NCBI GenBank assembly: GCA_016839945.1
Contig: JAEOTE010000033.1
Coordinates: forward strand, 1-46,766
Direction: 5' to 3'
DNA length: 46,766 bases
Origin: Candidatus Heimdallarchaeota archaeon
Lineage (GTDB): Archaea > Asgardarchaeota > Heimdallarchaeia > Heimdallarchaeales > Heimdallarchaeaceae
A model generated the notes under the pieces. The model did not search any database. It was not told the DNA's origin and worked only from the letters and a program-made list of their open reading frames with translations. This document shows, piece after piece, positions 8,013 through 17,490 of this stretch (the first letter of the stretch is position 1; every line of letters begins with the position of its first letter). A program made the position numbers and the translations under genes.

Positions 8013-9828
8013 ACACTAATTTCGCAGCTTGTTCTACATATTCTAATGACTGATGTCTAAAGTACATATCAAAGAGCTGCCAGTATTTGCCTTTCTTTTC
8101 CATTAATTCTGCATGAGTCCCCTCTTCTTGAATTTGAGCATCATCTATTACTATTATACGGTCAGCATTTTCAACAGTTGTTAATCTATGGGCAATGATA
8201 ATCGCTGTTCTATCTTTTAAAAGAACCTTCAATGCTTCCTGAATTAATGATTCAGTATATGCATCTATAGCAGCTGTTGCTTCATCTAAAATTAATATTT
8301 TAGGATCAGATAACAATGCACGTGCAAATGCTACAAGTTGCTTTTGTCCTGCTGAAAGTTTGGTCCCTTTTTCACCAACCTCTGTATCCATCCCATTCGG
8401 TAGACTCTGGATGAACTCCCAAGCATAGACATTCTTTGCAGCTAACTCTATTTCTTCTCTAGTAGCATCTAGATTTCCGTATCTGATGTTCTCTTCTATT
8501 GAACCACTGAAGAGAATGTTATCTTGAAGAACAATACCTATTTGATCTCTATATTCTTGTATAACAAATTTTCTTATATCAGATTCATCAACAATAATAG
8601 AACCATCAACTACATCATAAAAACGGGCAAGTAAAGAGACTAAGGTACTCTTACCAGCTCCCGTTCTCCCAACTATTGCAACAGTTTGACCAGCTGGAAT
8701 TGAAAGAGTAAATTCTTTGAATAGAGGTTCAGAAGGATTATAGTAGAAAGTCATATTTGAGAAATCTATTTTTCCAGAAAAATCTGTGACTGTGAGTGGA
8801 TTTGAATCTTCAACTACAGATGGTTTACTATCCATCAAACTGAATATTCTTTCAACAGCTGCTAATCCTGCTTCGAATTGATTAAAGAATCTTGTAATTT
8901 CTAACAATGGCATGAAAAATCTATTTAACATTAAGATGAAGAAATATAGTGTTGCAACGCTTAAACCTCCAACTTGAAAAGTTATTTTTCCACCATAAAA
9001 GAGCACAAGAAAAGTTCCCACACCAAATAGTGTTTCTATTATTGGGAAGAATATACTCATACCCCATGCCCTTACATAAGCGGCTCGATAGTTTCTCATG
9101 TTGATTCCTTTGAATCTCTCAAAAGCTTCTTTCTCTTGATTGAAGCTTTTTGTTACTTCAATACCTGAAATTGATTCAGCAACATTAGCGTTTAATATTG
9201 CTATAGTCTTTCTCCAATTTTTAGAAGTTCTCCTAGAGAATAATCGAATTCCAATTCCTAGACCAAAAAGAATGGGGACTACAGCTAGAGTTATTCCTGC
9301 TAGTCTGACATCAGTAATGAAAAGTATGATAATAACTATGAGCATAACAAAAATGTTAATCATAAAAGAAGTTGTAAGTTGAACCATCTGAGATATAGTG
9401 TCAGAATCACTAGTTACTCGACTGACTAACTTTCCACTTTTATTCTCATCATAAAACTTCATATCGTTTCGTAATAATGTTTCGAAACTATCCTTTCTAA
9501 CTCTTCTTAACATTTCTCCTGTAAGAATTGCACTGTTATAGAGAGCTCGATACTGAGCAAACCAGAACATTCCATATAGAACGATAACAGCTGCTGCTTC
9601 AACATAGAATACAGCGTTAAAAACTCCATTTTGTACTCCTGTAATAACGAATTTAATGAAGAAGGGAATTCCAATGTTAGCACCTGTTTGAATTATCATC
9701 CATGAAAGAACCTTGAAGAAAGTCTTCATATCATGTTTAGCTATGTAACCAAATAATCTTTTGAAGAGATATATATCACCATATTTTCGGTCATATTTTT
9801 CATCTGGAAGCTCTTGTATGAAACCCAT
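8011..9828 (-). CDS. ABC exporter half-transporter (type IV fold), catalytic partner
   Basis: 605 residues: six membrane helices (about 40-330) followed by a nucleotide-binding domain. Motifs: Walker A GRTGAGKST (about 386-394), Q-loop VLQDN, signature LSAGQ (about 492) instead of LSGGQ, Walker B ILILDEATAAID with the catalytic Glu present, and H-loop AHRL. Together with the upstream gene it forms a heterodimeric exporter of the TM287/288, BmrCD or LmrCD type, moving lipids, peptides or drugs outward. The LSAGQ variant contributes to the same composite site as the partner's Asp-substituted Walker B. ATG at 9828 follows the upstream stop by 5 bp with GGAGAG as ribosome binding site, so the pair is translated from one message. 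Substrate unknown. Confidence 0.92.
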   Translation of the reverse strand: MGFIQELPDEKYDRKYGDIYLFKRLFGYIAKHDMKTFFKVLSWMIIQTGANIGIPFFIKFVITGVQNGVFNAVFYVEAAAVIVLYGMFWFAQYRALYNSAILTGEMLRRVRKDSFETLLRNDMKFYDENKSGKLVSRVTSDSDTISQMVQLTTSFMINIFVMLIVIIILFITDVRLAGITLAVVPILFGLGIGIRLFSRRTSKNWRKTIAILNANVAESISGIEVTKSFNQEKEAFERFKGINMRNYRAAYVRAWGMSIFFPIIETLFGVGTFLVLFYGGKITFQVGGLSVATLYFFILMLNRFFMPLLEITRFFNQFEAGLAAVERIFSLMDSKPSVVEDSNPLTVTDFSGKIDFSNMTFYYNPSEPLFKEFTLSIPAGQTVAIVGRTGAGKSTLVSLLARFYDVVDGSIIVDESDIRKFVIQEYRDQIGIVLQDNILFSGSIEENIRYGNLDATREEIELAAKNVYAWEFIQSLPNGMDTEVGEKGTKLSAGQKQLVAFARALLSDPKILILDEATAAIDAYTESLIQEALKVLLKDRTAIIIAHRLTTVENADRIIVIDDAQIQEEGTHAELMEKKGKYWQLFDMYFRHQSLEYVEQAAKLV

Positions 9829-9833
9829 TTTTA

Positions 9834-11759
9834 TTACTCTCCTGGATGTAATTCTGATAATAGCTGATCTGGCATCATTTTCTTTATTTCAGAAAATCTT
9901 GCAAAAACTCTCCAATAATCCACAGATTCTTTTAAGAGTTCATCGTGAGAACCTATCGCTTTTACTTCTCCTTGCTTCAAAACTACAATAATATCTGAAT
10001 GTCTGATTGTAGACAATCGGTGAGTTATAATGAAACTTGTTCTATCTTTTAAAACTCTATTAATTGCAGTATTTATTTTATCTTCAGTTTCTGAATCAAC
10101 AGCTGAACTAGCATCATCAAAAACTAAGATTTTTGGATTTGCAAGTAACATTCTAGCAATTGCAATTCTTTGTTTTTGTCCTCCACTTAAAGTTGTTCCC
10201 CTCTCTCCTACAATTGTCTCATAACCTTTATCGAATTTATCAATAAATTCATCTGCTTGCGCCATCTTTGCAGCTTCTATAATTTCTTCCTCTGTGGCTT
10301 CAGGTTTACCATACGAGATGTTTTCTTTAATTGTTGCAGAAAAAAGAACAATGTCTTGTTCAATAACACCAATGTTGCGTCGAATAGTATCTAGTGAAAG
10401 TTTCCTTACATCAGTACCATCAATATGAATTGATCCATCTGTTACATCATATAGTCTTGTTAAGAGTTTCATTAAAGTTGTTTTTCCACAACCTGCTGGA
10501 CCAACTAATGCTACTCTACTTCCTGCTGGAATCGAGAAATTCACATCTTTCAGTACATTCGTTTTACCATCATAGGAGAATACTGTATGATTGAATTCTA
10601 CATCACCCTTTATACTATCAAGTAGTATTGGTTCTTTAGGTGCTGGAATTATAGTTTGTTTTGTTAATATACTTACGATTCGGTTAGCTCCTGCAAAACC
10701 CATTTGTGTAAGAACTAACATCCACGACATTACCCAGACAGGGAAAAAGAGGTTACCAGCTAGTAATGAATATGTGATTAAGTCTCCTATACCAAATCCT
10801 GATACTGCTATTCCACCAATAGCTAGAGATTGTGTGTTCCATAGAACATAGGTTACAGGATTCCCTATACCCCAATCAATAAGCAAGCTTCCCCAAACGA
10901 TTGATGCACCAACGCCTAATCCTACAAACAACACGGGATAATATTTAGATCTTAATTTACCTCTTGTAATTATCTCATCGGAGAGTTTAACATTTTTATC
11001 TCTAAATGAAACTCTTTCAAAAGGTTCTCGAGCAAAAGTTTTGATTACACTGATTCCTAGAAGTTTTTCTTGTAAATAAGCTGAAAGATTTGAGTAGGAT
11101 GTTTGTATTTGCATTGATATAGGTCCAACTGATTTGTAGAATCTTCTTGAGAAAAAGAAGATAGGAATTGTAATGATTAATGGAATTAGCAGTAAAACAG
11201 GAAGACTATTCCAATAAGGTGAGATAGCTATCATAGTCCCAATAGCGAATAAGACGCCAAAAGTTGCTGCATACGCTAAATGAATTACAGGATTCACAAA
11301 GAAGTTTACCATTCGTGTATCAAATGTAGCACGTGCCATCACATCACCTGCTTTAACTTCATCATGAAATGTCATTGATTTTGATAGCATTGAAGCATAA
11401 TACTCATCTCTAATATCGCGTTCTACTCTTTGAGAAGTTACTTCAATTATCAAACCTGAAGCAAAACTAGCTATTCCACTTACTATAGTCAAAATCAAAA
11501 TGATAAATGCAAAATTTGTTATTTTCTCCCATGTTCCTGAAGGAGCTAATATTTCATTAATTAGGTTTCCTAATATAAGCGGAGTTATCGCACCTATTGC
11601 AGCACTGATTGTAGCAAAAATGAAGAACAAACCAATCAAGCCTTTATGAGCTAAAACATGACTGAATACCCACTTAAGATGACTTTTTTTACTAAATTTA
11701 TCCATAATCTGATCATAAAATTCTCCTGTTTGAGGTATTGAGGGAGTAACTGAAGTCAT
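9834..11759 (-). CDS. ABC exporter half-transporter (type IV fold), degenerate-site partner
   Basis: 641 residues: an N-terminal cytoplasmic elbow, six membrane helices (about 40-350) and a nucleotide-binding domain. Walker A is GPAGCGKTT (about 416-424), the signature is canonical LSGGQ, and the H-loop is THRL. Walker B reads ILVFDDASSAVD, with Asp where the catalytic Glu should be. This is the usual mark of the non-hydrolysing (degenerate) site in heterodimeric exporters. The canonical LSGGQ pairs with the partner's intact Walker B to make the active site. First gene of a two-gene minus-strand operon. An AAGGT site lies about 10 bases ahead of the ATG. Confidence 0.92.
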   Translation of the reverse strand: MTSVTPSIPQTGEFYDQIMDKFSKKSHLKWVFSHVLAHKGLIGLFFIFATISAAIGAITPLILGNLINEILAPSGTWEKITNFAFIILILTIVSGIASFASGLIIEVTSQRVERDIRDEYYASMLSKSMTFHDEVKAGDVMARATFDTRMVNFFVNPVIHLAYAATFGVLFAIGTMIAISPYWNSLPVLLLIPLIITIPIFFFSRRFYKSVGPISMQIQTSYSNLSAYLQEKLLGISVIKTFAREPFERVSFRDKNVKLSDEIITRGKLRSKYYPVLFVGLGVGASIVWGSLLIDWGIGNPVTYVLWNTQSLAIGGIAVSGFGIGDLITYSLLAGNLFFPVWVMSWMLVLTQMGFAGANRIVSILTKQTIIPAPKEPILLDSIKGDVEFNHTVFSYDGKTNVLKDVNFSIPAGSRVALVGPAGCGKTTLMKLLTRLYDVTDGSIHIDGTDVRKLSLDTIRRNIGVIEQDIVLFSATIKENISYGKPEATEEEIIEAAKMAQADEFIDKFDKGYETIVGERGTTLSGGQKQRIAIARMLLANPKILVFDDASSAVDSETEDKINTAINRVLKDRTSFIITHRLSTIRHSDIIVVLKQGEVKAIGSHDELLKESVDYWRVFARFSEIKKMMPDQLLSELHPGE

Positions 11760-11892
11760 CTTTATTCAAACCTTTATTCGATATCAATAGATAGTTATTG
11801 ATTAAGTATAGATTGCTTTTACTAAATTTTGTTAAATTTTTTTCTAATGAAATATTAACTTTCCTTTTACATAGATATATTATTTCGATATT

Positions 11893-11911
11893 AAAATAAA
11901 AAGAAAAAAAA
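11893..11911 (-). terminator. T-tract terminator after the SUOX-like gene
   Basis: On the minus strand the bases directly after the stop codon at 11912 read as a run of eight T and further T-rich sequence. Confidence 0.55.
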
Positions 11912-12931
11912 TTAGTCGAGAACCAACCATATTTCTACAATGTTATTAATCATTTGTAGAGGATCTATAGATGGTCCTACTAGCATCAAAGGAGCATCAC
12001 TGCTCTTGAGGAATGCTGAGTTTTTCATTGCTGCTAAAATGTAACTATCGTTTCTTGCAATATCCTCACTTCTTAGAGTTATTTCTTCCTCTGCAAAATT
12101 TTTCAAAATAACGTCATATCCCGATGCAGCTAGAGAATCATTAAAAGTTGTATAAAGACTTCCTTCTAGTTCTCCATCAAATAGAGATATTATTCTCCAG
12201 ACAGCTACTCCTTCAAAAGTATTTATTCTATCTCCATCTTCAAACTGATAATTTAATCGAAGATCTGAATCATTTATATGCATTAATGCCTCGAAAGTTG
12301 GTTTATCTATACTATCATTATTAATCCCATAGAGATAAACTATCCAAGAACTTTCGGAAGTGAGTTTTATTTTAACAACATCTCTTACCCAAAAAGAACT
12401 ATCAGAGTAATAATCTTCACCTTCAACTGGGATTGCAGCGATTCTTAAAACTCCTGCACCTGATGTATCTATCACACCATCAATTTCATAAGCTAGTATA
12501 ATACGGAATTCCCCAATTCCCACATATTCTCCTGTTTCATTATCATAAGAGGAAAAATCACCATTTAACATTTCACTTGTAAAGGTTATTGTATAGTTGT
12601 CAGCAGCTATAACTTCAAGCTCTTCTCCAGAAGCTAAACCACCCACTTCATCTAGAAGAACATTCAATTCAACACCTTTGTAAAAACTAGGTCCTACAAG
12701 TGTTCCGGTTGATTTTCTGTAACCTGCATAACCAGTTATATTTGGAAAACTCATAATGTCAGATAATGTATAATTTTTGGTTGAAGTACCCCCTTCAAGA
12801 GTAAGAACAATTTCTTTATCATCTCCATTTTCTTTTTCAAAAAAAACACCAAAATAAACTCCTAAACCTATACTGGAAATTGCTATAATTGAAATTAATC
12901 CATAGAGAATAAATCTGTTGCTTAAATTCAT
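11912..12931 (-). CDS. Membrane-anchored protein with two sulfite-oxidase-fold-like domains, lacking cysteine
   Basis: 339 residues. An N-terminal membrane span (FILYGLISIIAISSIGLGVY) without a lipobox Cys should leave the rest outside the cell. Residues about 43-190 resemble the molybdopterin-binding (SUOX, PF00174) fold: LSDIMSFPNITGYAGYR, then FYKGVELNVLLDEVGGL and ADNYTITFT, then IILAYEIDG and WVRDVVKIKL. Residues about 197-339 repeat the pattern in weaker form (YQFEDGDRINTFEGVAVWRI and GYDVILKNF). The whole protein has no cysteine, so the Mo-coordinating Cys of true sulfite oxidases is absent and it is probably not a redox enzyme. It may be a ligand-binding or structural relative. It diverges from the sugar importer operon across a 139-bp gap. 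The fold call is by eye. Confidence 0.6.
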   Translation of the reverse strand: MNLSNRFILYGLISIIAISSIGLGVYFGVFFEKENGDDKEIVLTLEGGTSTKNYTLSDIMSFPNITGYAGYRKSTGTLVGPSFYKGVELNVLLDEVGGLASGEELEVIAADNYTITFTSEMLNGDFSSYDNETGEYVGIGEFRIILAYEIDGVIDTSGAGVLRIAAIPVEGEDYYSDSSFWVRDVVKIKLTSESSWIVYLYGINNDSIDKPTFEALMHINDSDLRLNYQFEDGDRINTFEGVAVWRIISLFDGELEGSLYTTFNDSLAASGYDVILKNFAEEEITLRSEDIARNDSYILAAMKNSAFLKSSDAPLMLVGPSIDPLQMINNIVEIWLVLD

Positions 12932-13009
12932 GCTTGGAAATCATTTATTGTAATTATAAATTTTCTTAAATGTAGAGTTTAAAGTAAAAAATAATAAAAC
13001 AATGTGCTT

Positions 13010-13026
13010 CCCTTTATGCCAAAGGG
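13010..13026. promoter_or_regulatory. Inverted repeat CCCTTT-N5-AAAGGG touching the importer TATA box
   Basis: Perfect 6-bp arms (13010-13015 and 13021-13026) separated by five bases. The right arm abuts the TATA-like GATATATACA (13026-13035) in front of the ABC importer operon. The position suits an operator. TrmB-type or other sugar regulators could act here, but no regulator gene is adjacent. Confidence 0.5.
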
Positions 13027-13035
13027 ATATATACA
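13026..13035 (+). promoter_or_regulatory. TATA box of the sugar-type ABC importer operon
   Basis: GATATATACA lies about 40 bases ahead of the ATG at 13071. A second, weaker TATA-like GTTTAAAAG is at 13051-13059. Confidence 0.5.
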
Positions 13036-13070
13036 AATAAATTAGATATCGTTTAAAAGCGGTTGCACAA

Positions 13071-14327
13071 ATGGTTTCCAAGTACTTCAAAATTATCATT
13101 ATATCCATATTATTACTTGGGGTACTAGTTCCTGTAATTTTCTTTAGTTTTTATAACCAAACTGAAAGAGAAAAAGAAATTGACTTGTGGTACACTTACG
13201 AAGGAGGGGATGTGATTGAAGAAGCTATTGAAGAGTATGAGCTATTAAATCCATCTGTAAAAATTAATTTTATAGAACAACCATCATCAGGATGGTTAGA
13301 CAAATTTATCAGCGTTGCTCAGACTGGAAATGCACCTGATATATTCCTTGCTAAAGGTTCTTGGTTTGGAGAATTAGCTGACTTAGAATATATTCAACCT
13401 TTAACAAATTTCCTCTTACCAACAGAAGAAACGAAATTTCTTCCAGCAGCAATAAATGGTCTAAGTTATAGAAACGAGCTTTGGGGGTTACCACTTTGGT
13501 TTGATTCTATTCTTTTGTTTTACAATAAAGATTTATTCGATACCAATGGACAGTCCTATCCCCAAGAGAATTGGACAAATGTAGAGTTCTTAGAAGCAGC
13601 GCTTAATATTACAGATAGATCAAAACCAGTCGAAGATCAAATTTATGGTCTTGTTTGGGGTACTATTTCTCCTTATATGTGGCCAGCTTTTCAATATGGT
13701 TTTGACCATGGTCCTTTATACCAAGGAGGTTCCATAATTGTAAATGATTCAGCTTCTGTTTCTGCCATAGAATACATTTATGATCTCAAGTATATCCACA
13801 GATGCGTCAAATATGATGATAGTAGTAGTTCTGCAACACAGGCTTTTATCACAAACAAGGGTGCAATGTTAATTTATGGGGGATGGTATATTCCAGAACT
13901 AAACGAACTAGGAGTGAATTATGGGGTGCAGGTTCTCCCTAAGATTTCTTCAACAAATCAGAGAATTACACCAATGGTAGAAGTAAAAGGTTGGGGTATG
14001 TCAAAAGACAATCAACATTTGGACATTAGCTATGATATCATTAAATTCTTATCATCCAAAACAGTGCAAGAAAATCTACTAATTGAAGAATATAAAGTCC
14101 CAACTTTGAAAGAAATCACAAATTCACCTCTTGTGCAAAATGAACCATCAATACTTACTCAAATCAAACAAATAGAATTCAGCCAATACTACCCACTTGA
14201 TCCAATATACAACATCTATTCAGATTTTATGAGAGCAGCTCTTATTTTCACTCTCTTGAATCATGAGGATATTCAAACAACTTTAGATGAAGCTCAATAC
14301 AATATTGAAGCTAATCGAGATGATTGA
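13071..14327 (+). CDS. ABC importer extracellular solute-binding protein (family 1, MalE-like)
   Basis: 418 residues. The N-terminal hydrophobic span (IIIISILLLGVLVPVIFFSF) has no lipobox Cys, so the protein is probably held by an uncleaved membrane anchor. The mature part starts EIDLWYTYEGGDVIEEAIEE and continues with NAPDIFLAKGSWFGELADL, LPLWFDSILLFYNKDLF and GWGMSKDNQH, all typical of family 1 sugar- and glycerol-3-phosphate-binding proteins. It captures solute outside the cell for the permease and ATPase encoded directly downstream. First gene of the operon; its stop codon is one base ahead of the next start. The sugar itself cannot be told from sequence. Confidence 0.9.
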   Translation: MVSKYFKIIIISILLLGVLVPVIFFSFYNQTEREKEIDLWYTYEGGDVIEEAIEEYELLNPSVKINFIEQPSSGWLDKFISVAQTGNAPDIFLAKGSWFGELADLEYIQPLTNFLLPTEETKFLPAAINGLSYRNELWGLPLWFDSILLFYNKDLFDTNGQSYPQENWTNVEFLEAALNITDRSKPVEDQIYGLVWGTISPYMWPAFQYGFDHGPLYQGGSIIVNDSASVSAIEYIYDLKYIHRCVKYDDSSSSATQAFITNKGAMLIYGGWYIPELNELGVNYGVQVLPKISSTNQRITPMVEVKGWGMSKDNQHLDISYDIIKFLSSKTVQENLLIEEYKVPTLKEITNSPLVQNEPSILTQIKQIEFSQYYPLDPIYNIYSDFMRAALIFTLLNHEDIQTTLDEAQYNIEANRDD

Positions 14328-14328
14328 A

Positions 14329-17300
14329 ATGAATAAAAGAAGAAGAAGAAGAAGTATAGGAAAGAAATTACTTCTGTTTATTTTTTTAGGAGGATTCTTA
14401 TTCTTCTCATTATTATTCAATACAGGAGAATTTACGGTTGCTCAAAATGAAGATGTTGTTTTAACTTATATAGGTGATAGATATATCGTAGTCAACTGGA
14501 CAGTACCAACTTCTTCAATCTATGATGGATTTAGAATCGATTATTATGATTTCAATCTGAATAAGAGTTTTACATGGTCTATAGTATTATTAAATGAATC
14601 TGAAGAGACCACTTATGAATACTTTTCCCAAGTAAACTACTCAATTAGTGAGGAGCTGTATTTATCACAGAAACTTCAAACAATCAACTTTACTGTGTAT
14701 TTAGTAGACATTACCTCAGAAACCATTCAAGCAAAGATTACAGGATTTCAGCCTGTTCAAATTTATTCAATTTCAATATATTTGGTAAATACATCATTAG
14801 TTTTAGATGATGGCAATTATAAAATACACACCATCTCAGAAGAGCTTTTTTGGGAATCAAATCAAATAGAAACTCTTCAAAGTTCAGAAGATCAATTGGA
14901 ATATTCAAAATTAGCAACTTCTCTTTCAATTTTAGTAATAGCAATCATCTTCATCGCACTTTTCGTTTATTTTGCTAAGAAAGATGTTCCATTCAACAAA
15001 ATTGCATATGTCTTTATTTTCCCAGCACTTCTTGCTTTAGTACTTCTAGAAGTCTATCCAATACTTTATGGTATTTTTCTTTCATTCACTTCCTATAACC
15101 TGCAAAGAGGAGAAAATCCCATTTTTAATGGGATAAAAAACTATGCACATATCACAGAAAATCCACAGCTTCCCATAGCTTTTACAACTACTTTAGTTTG
15201 GAGTACGCTGATAATTATTGCTAAAATTGTGATAGGATTCATTCTTGCTTATATTATTCAATTCAAAGTGAAAAGGAAGAAGCTTTGGTATTTGGTTTTG
15301 TACATTCCTTGGGCAATTCCTTCTTACATAAAGATTCTTTCTTGGAGAACTTTTGTACACGGTAATGGTGGAAGCTCTTTCTTCAATTTACTTTTTGGAA
15401 CGAATGTTAACATGCTAACTCAGCCATATGTAACGTTGATAATAGCTTGTTTTGTGGAAGTTTGGGATTCTATACCTTTGATAACAACACTCTTCTTAGG
15501 AGGATTAAGTACAATTCCTAATGAATTAAACGATATAGCAGATATTGATCAAATTCGTGAGGGAACTAGAATAAGAAAAGTAGTTATTCCTTTAGTCAAA
15601 CCAATAATTCTGCCAGCAATTATTCTTGAAATTATCAAAACTTTTGGGAGTTTTAATGTTGCATTTTTGTTAACAAAAGGATATCCTCTTTTATCATATG
15701 GTACGAGTGAAGTTGGAGTAATAGGTGCTACTGACCTGTTTAGTACATTCACTTTCTATATGTTTTATCAAAAAAGGGACATTGGTATAGCAGCTGCTTA
15801 TTCAACCATAATGAGTATTCTGACTTTGTTCTTTGTATTGATTTGGATGAAAATGTCAAGAGGAACTCAAAGCACATTTCGACCTGAAGAAAAGAAAAGA
15901 CTGCCAAAAAGTCGTATCACACTTATTATTCTCTTCGCCTTGCAAGCAACAGGATATCTTGCTGCTGGAATAACCGATTTTAGATATTTTGGAATTCATT
16001 GGAATCCTTACCTTAGTTTTGTTTTTTCAGCTGCTTATTTTTTGATGGCATTCCTATGTCTGAGATATCCAAATAACTTTCTTAAGATAATCAAATACAC
16101 AATACTTCTTGATCTTATTTTATCACTTGTGCAATTCTTCTTTTATCAAATGTGGTATGCTTTCAATTGGAATATTTTTGTTATTGCAACAGAGTTATAC
16201 ATCCTTTCTAATATTCAAAGTTCAGACTTATCTATCATAAAACTGAGAATTCTCGAAGAAATAAAAAGCACATATACTCGATTATTTACAAAAATAAAAG
16301 ATATTGCTTTTCGAATTGATGAGAACATCATTCTGTTAAATCCTCTTCATGGAATTATGTTAGTTCAAATTTTAGTTACATTCCTCTCAGCTTTTACGAT
16401 ACAAGTAAATATCTGGCTTCCTTGGCTTGTTTTCAGTATTTTTACTTGTATATTGATAGGTAGTCTATTTTCTGAAATAGTACTGAAAGTATCCATATTT
16501 CTACAACCTTTACTCTGGTTAGCTTTAATTTTTTCAAAATATTCATCAGGATGGATATTTATTCTTGGATTTATTTCGTTGTTGTATATTCTAGGTTCAA
16601 TTAAATTGCATTTTAATGAGAGTTCTTTCAAATCAACTAAAGTTCAAAAGATTTTAGATATTATTTCAGAACCTCGCAATAATTCTGCATTCTTACTTTC
16701 CATACTGCTTGTTGCACTTATACCTCTTTGGAATATATTTTGGATAGCATTTTCCAAAGGAGATAGTACAGTTCCCACATCCTTCTTCCCAGTTAATCCA
16801 ACTGTGGAAAATTTCACTCTTTTATTCACTCAAGAACAGATTCATTTCAATTTTCTTAATTCCCTACTTATCTCAATGGGATCAGCAGCTATTTGCGTAA
16901 TATTAACAACTTTAGCAGCTTATGCATTTTCTAGATATTATTTTACAGGGAAGAGAGAGGTAATGGTAGGAGTTTTTACATTAAAGATGTTTACAGGAAT
17001 TTTAACACTTATTCCTTTTTATCTAATAATGTATAATTTTGGATTAATTGATTCATATTTTGGAGTAATATTAGCGTATAGTACTCATACAATTCCTTTA
17101 GCTCTATGGTTAATTAAAGGATATATGGATTCTATTCCAAAGGAGTTGGATGAATCAGCATCACTAATGGGAAACTCAAAGTTGAGAGTTCTAAGAAAAA
17201 TTATTCTCCCATTAGCTGGTCCTGCAATAGCAATTACATTTTTGTTAAATTTCTTAAGAGCTTGGAACGGTTTTTTGTTAGCATTTGTGCTTCTACAAAC

Positions 17301-17490
17301 ACCTAGCAAATATACTCTACCAATAAAGCTGTATACTTTTATAGGATCAATAGAAGCGAGTGCACCGCAATGGGGATTATTTGCAGCTGCTTCAATATTG
17401 GTAATAATTCCATTGCTCATAGTATTTGTGTTTCTTAGGAATTATATTCTAAGTGGATTTGATAGTTCAACAAGTTTCAGGGAGATATAA
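14329..17490 (+). CDS. Fused MalF-MalG-type ABC importer permease with an FnIII-like ectodomain and an extra membrane module
   Basis: About 1053 residues; single ABC sugar permeases are about 280-320. Start: ATG 14329 has GAGATGAT just upstream and follows the binding-protein stop by one base, so the overlapping ATG at 14287 is less likely. Order of parts: (1) basic N-terminus RRRRRS and one membrane span; (2) residues about 35-185, a beta-rich ectodomain with fibronectin-III features (VVNWTVP, GFRIDYY, ITGFQPVQIYSISIYLV); (3) a MalF-like permease (about 205-520) with an EAA-like loop ending VVIPLVKPIILPAI; (4) about 240 residues (530-770) of extra membrane helices and a charged loop unlike ABC permeases; (5) a MalG-like permease (about 785-1053) with ELDESASLMGNSKL and ILPLAGP. 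Both permeases of the importer are thus one chain. The frame is uninterrupted, so this is not an obvious assembly join. Confidence 0.85.
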   Translation: MNKRRRRRSIGKKLLLFIFLGGFLFFSLLFNTGEFTVAQNEDVVLTYIGDRYIVVNWTVPTSSIYDGFRIDYYDFNLNKSFTWSIVLLNESEETTYEYFSQVNYSISEELYLSQKLQTINFTVYLVDITSETIQAKITGFQPVQIYSISIYLVNTSLVLDDGNYKIHTISEELFWESNQIETLQSSEDQLEYSKLATSLSILVIAIIFIALFVYFAKKDVPFNKIAYVFIFPALLALVLLEVYPILYGIFLSFTSYNLQRGENPIFNGIKNYAHITENPQLPIAFTTTLVWSTLIIIAKIVIGFILAYIIQFKVKRKKLWYLVLYIPWAIPSYIKILSWRTFVHGNGGSSFFNLLFGTNVNMLTQPYVTLIIACFVEVWDSIPLITTLFLGGLSTIPNELNDIADIDQIREGTRIRKVVIPLVKPIILPAIILEIIKTFGSFNVAFLLTKGYPLLSYGTSEVGVIGATDLFSTFTFYMFYQKRDIGIAAAYSTIMSILTLFFVLIWMKMSRGTQSTFRPEEKKRLPKSRITLIILFALQATGYLAAGITDFRYFGIHWNPYLSFVFSAAYFLMAFLCLRYPNNFLKIIKYTILLDLILSLVQFFFYQMWYAFNWNIFVIATELYILSNIQSSDLSIIKLRILEEIKSTYTRLFTKIKDIAFRIDENIILLNPLHGIMLVQILVTFLSAFTIQVNIWLPWLVFSIFTCILIGSLFSEIVLKVSIFLQPLLWLALIFSKYSSGWIFILGFISLLYILGSIKLHFNESSFKSTKVQKILDIISEPRNNSAFLLSILLVALIPLWNIFWIAFSKGDSTVPTSFFPVNPTVENFTLLFTQEQIHFNFLNSLLISMGSAAICVILTTLAAYAFSRYYFTGKREVMVGVFTLKMFTGILTLIPFYLIMYNFGLIDSYFGVILAYSTHTIPLALWLIKGYMDSIPKELDESASLMGNSKLRVLRKIILPLAGPAIAITFLLNFLRAWNGFLLAFVLLQTPSKYTLPIKLYTFIGSIEASAPQWGLFAAASILVIIPLLIVFVFLRNYILSGFDSSTSFREI

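Noticed and set aside
14287..14328. Earlier ATG for the fused permease, overlapping the binding-protein gene
   Set aside because: No ribosome binding site there, whereas ATG 14329 has GAGATGAT at proper distance and gives the usual basic N-terminus.
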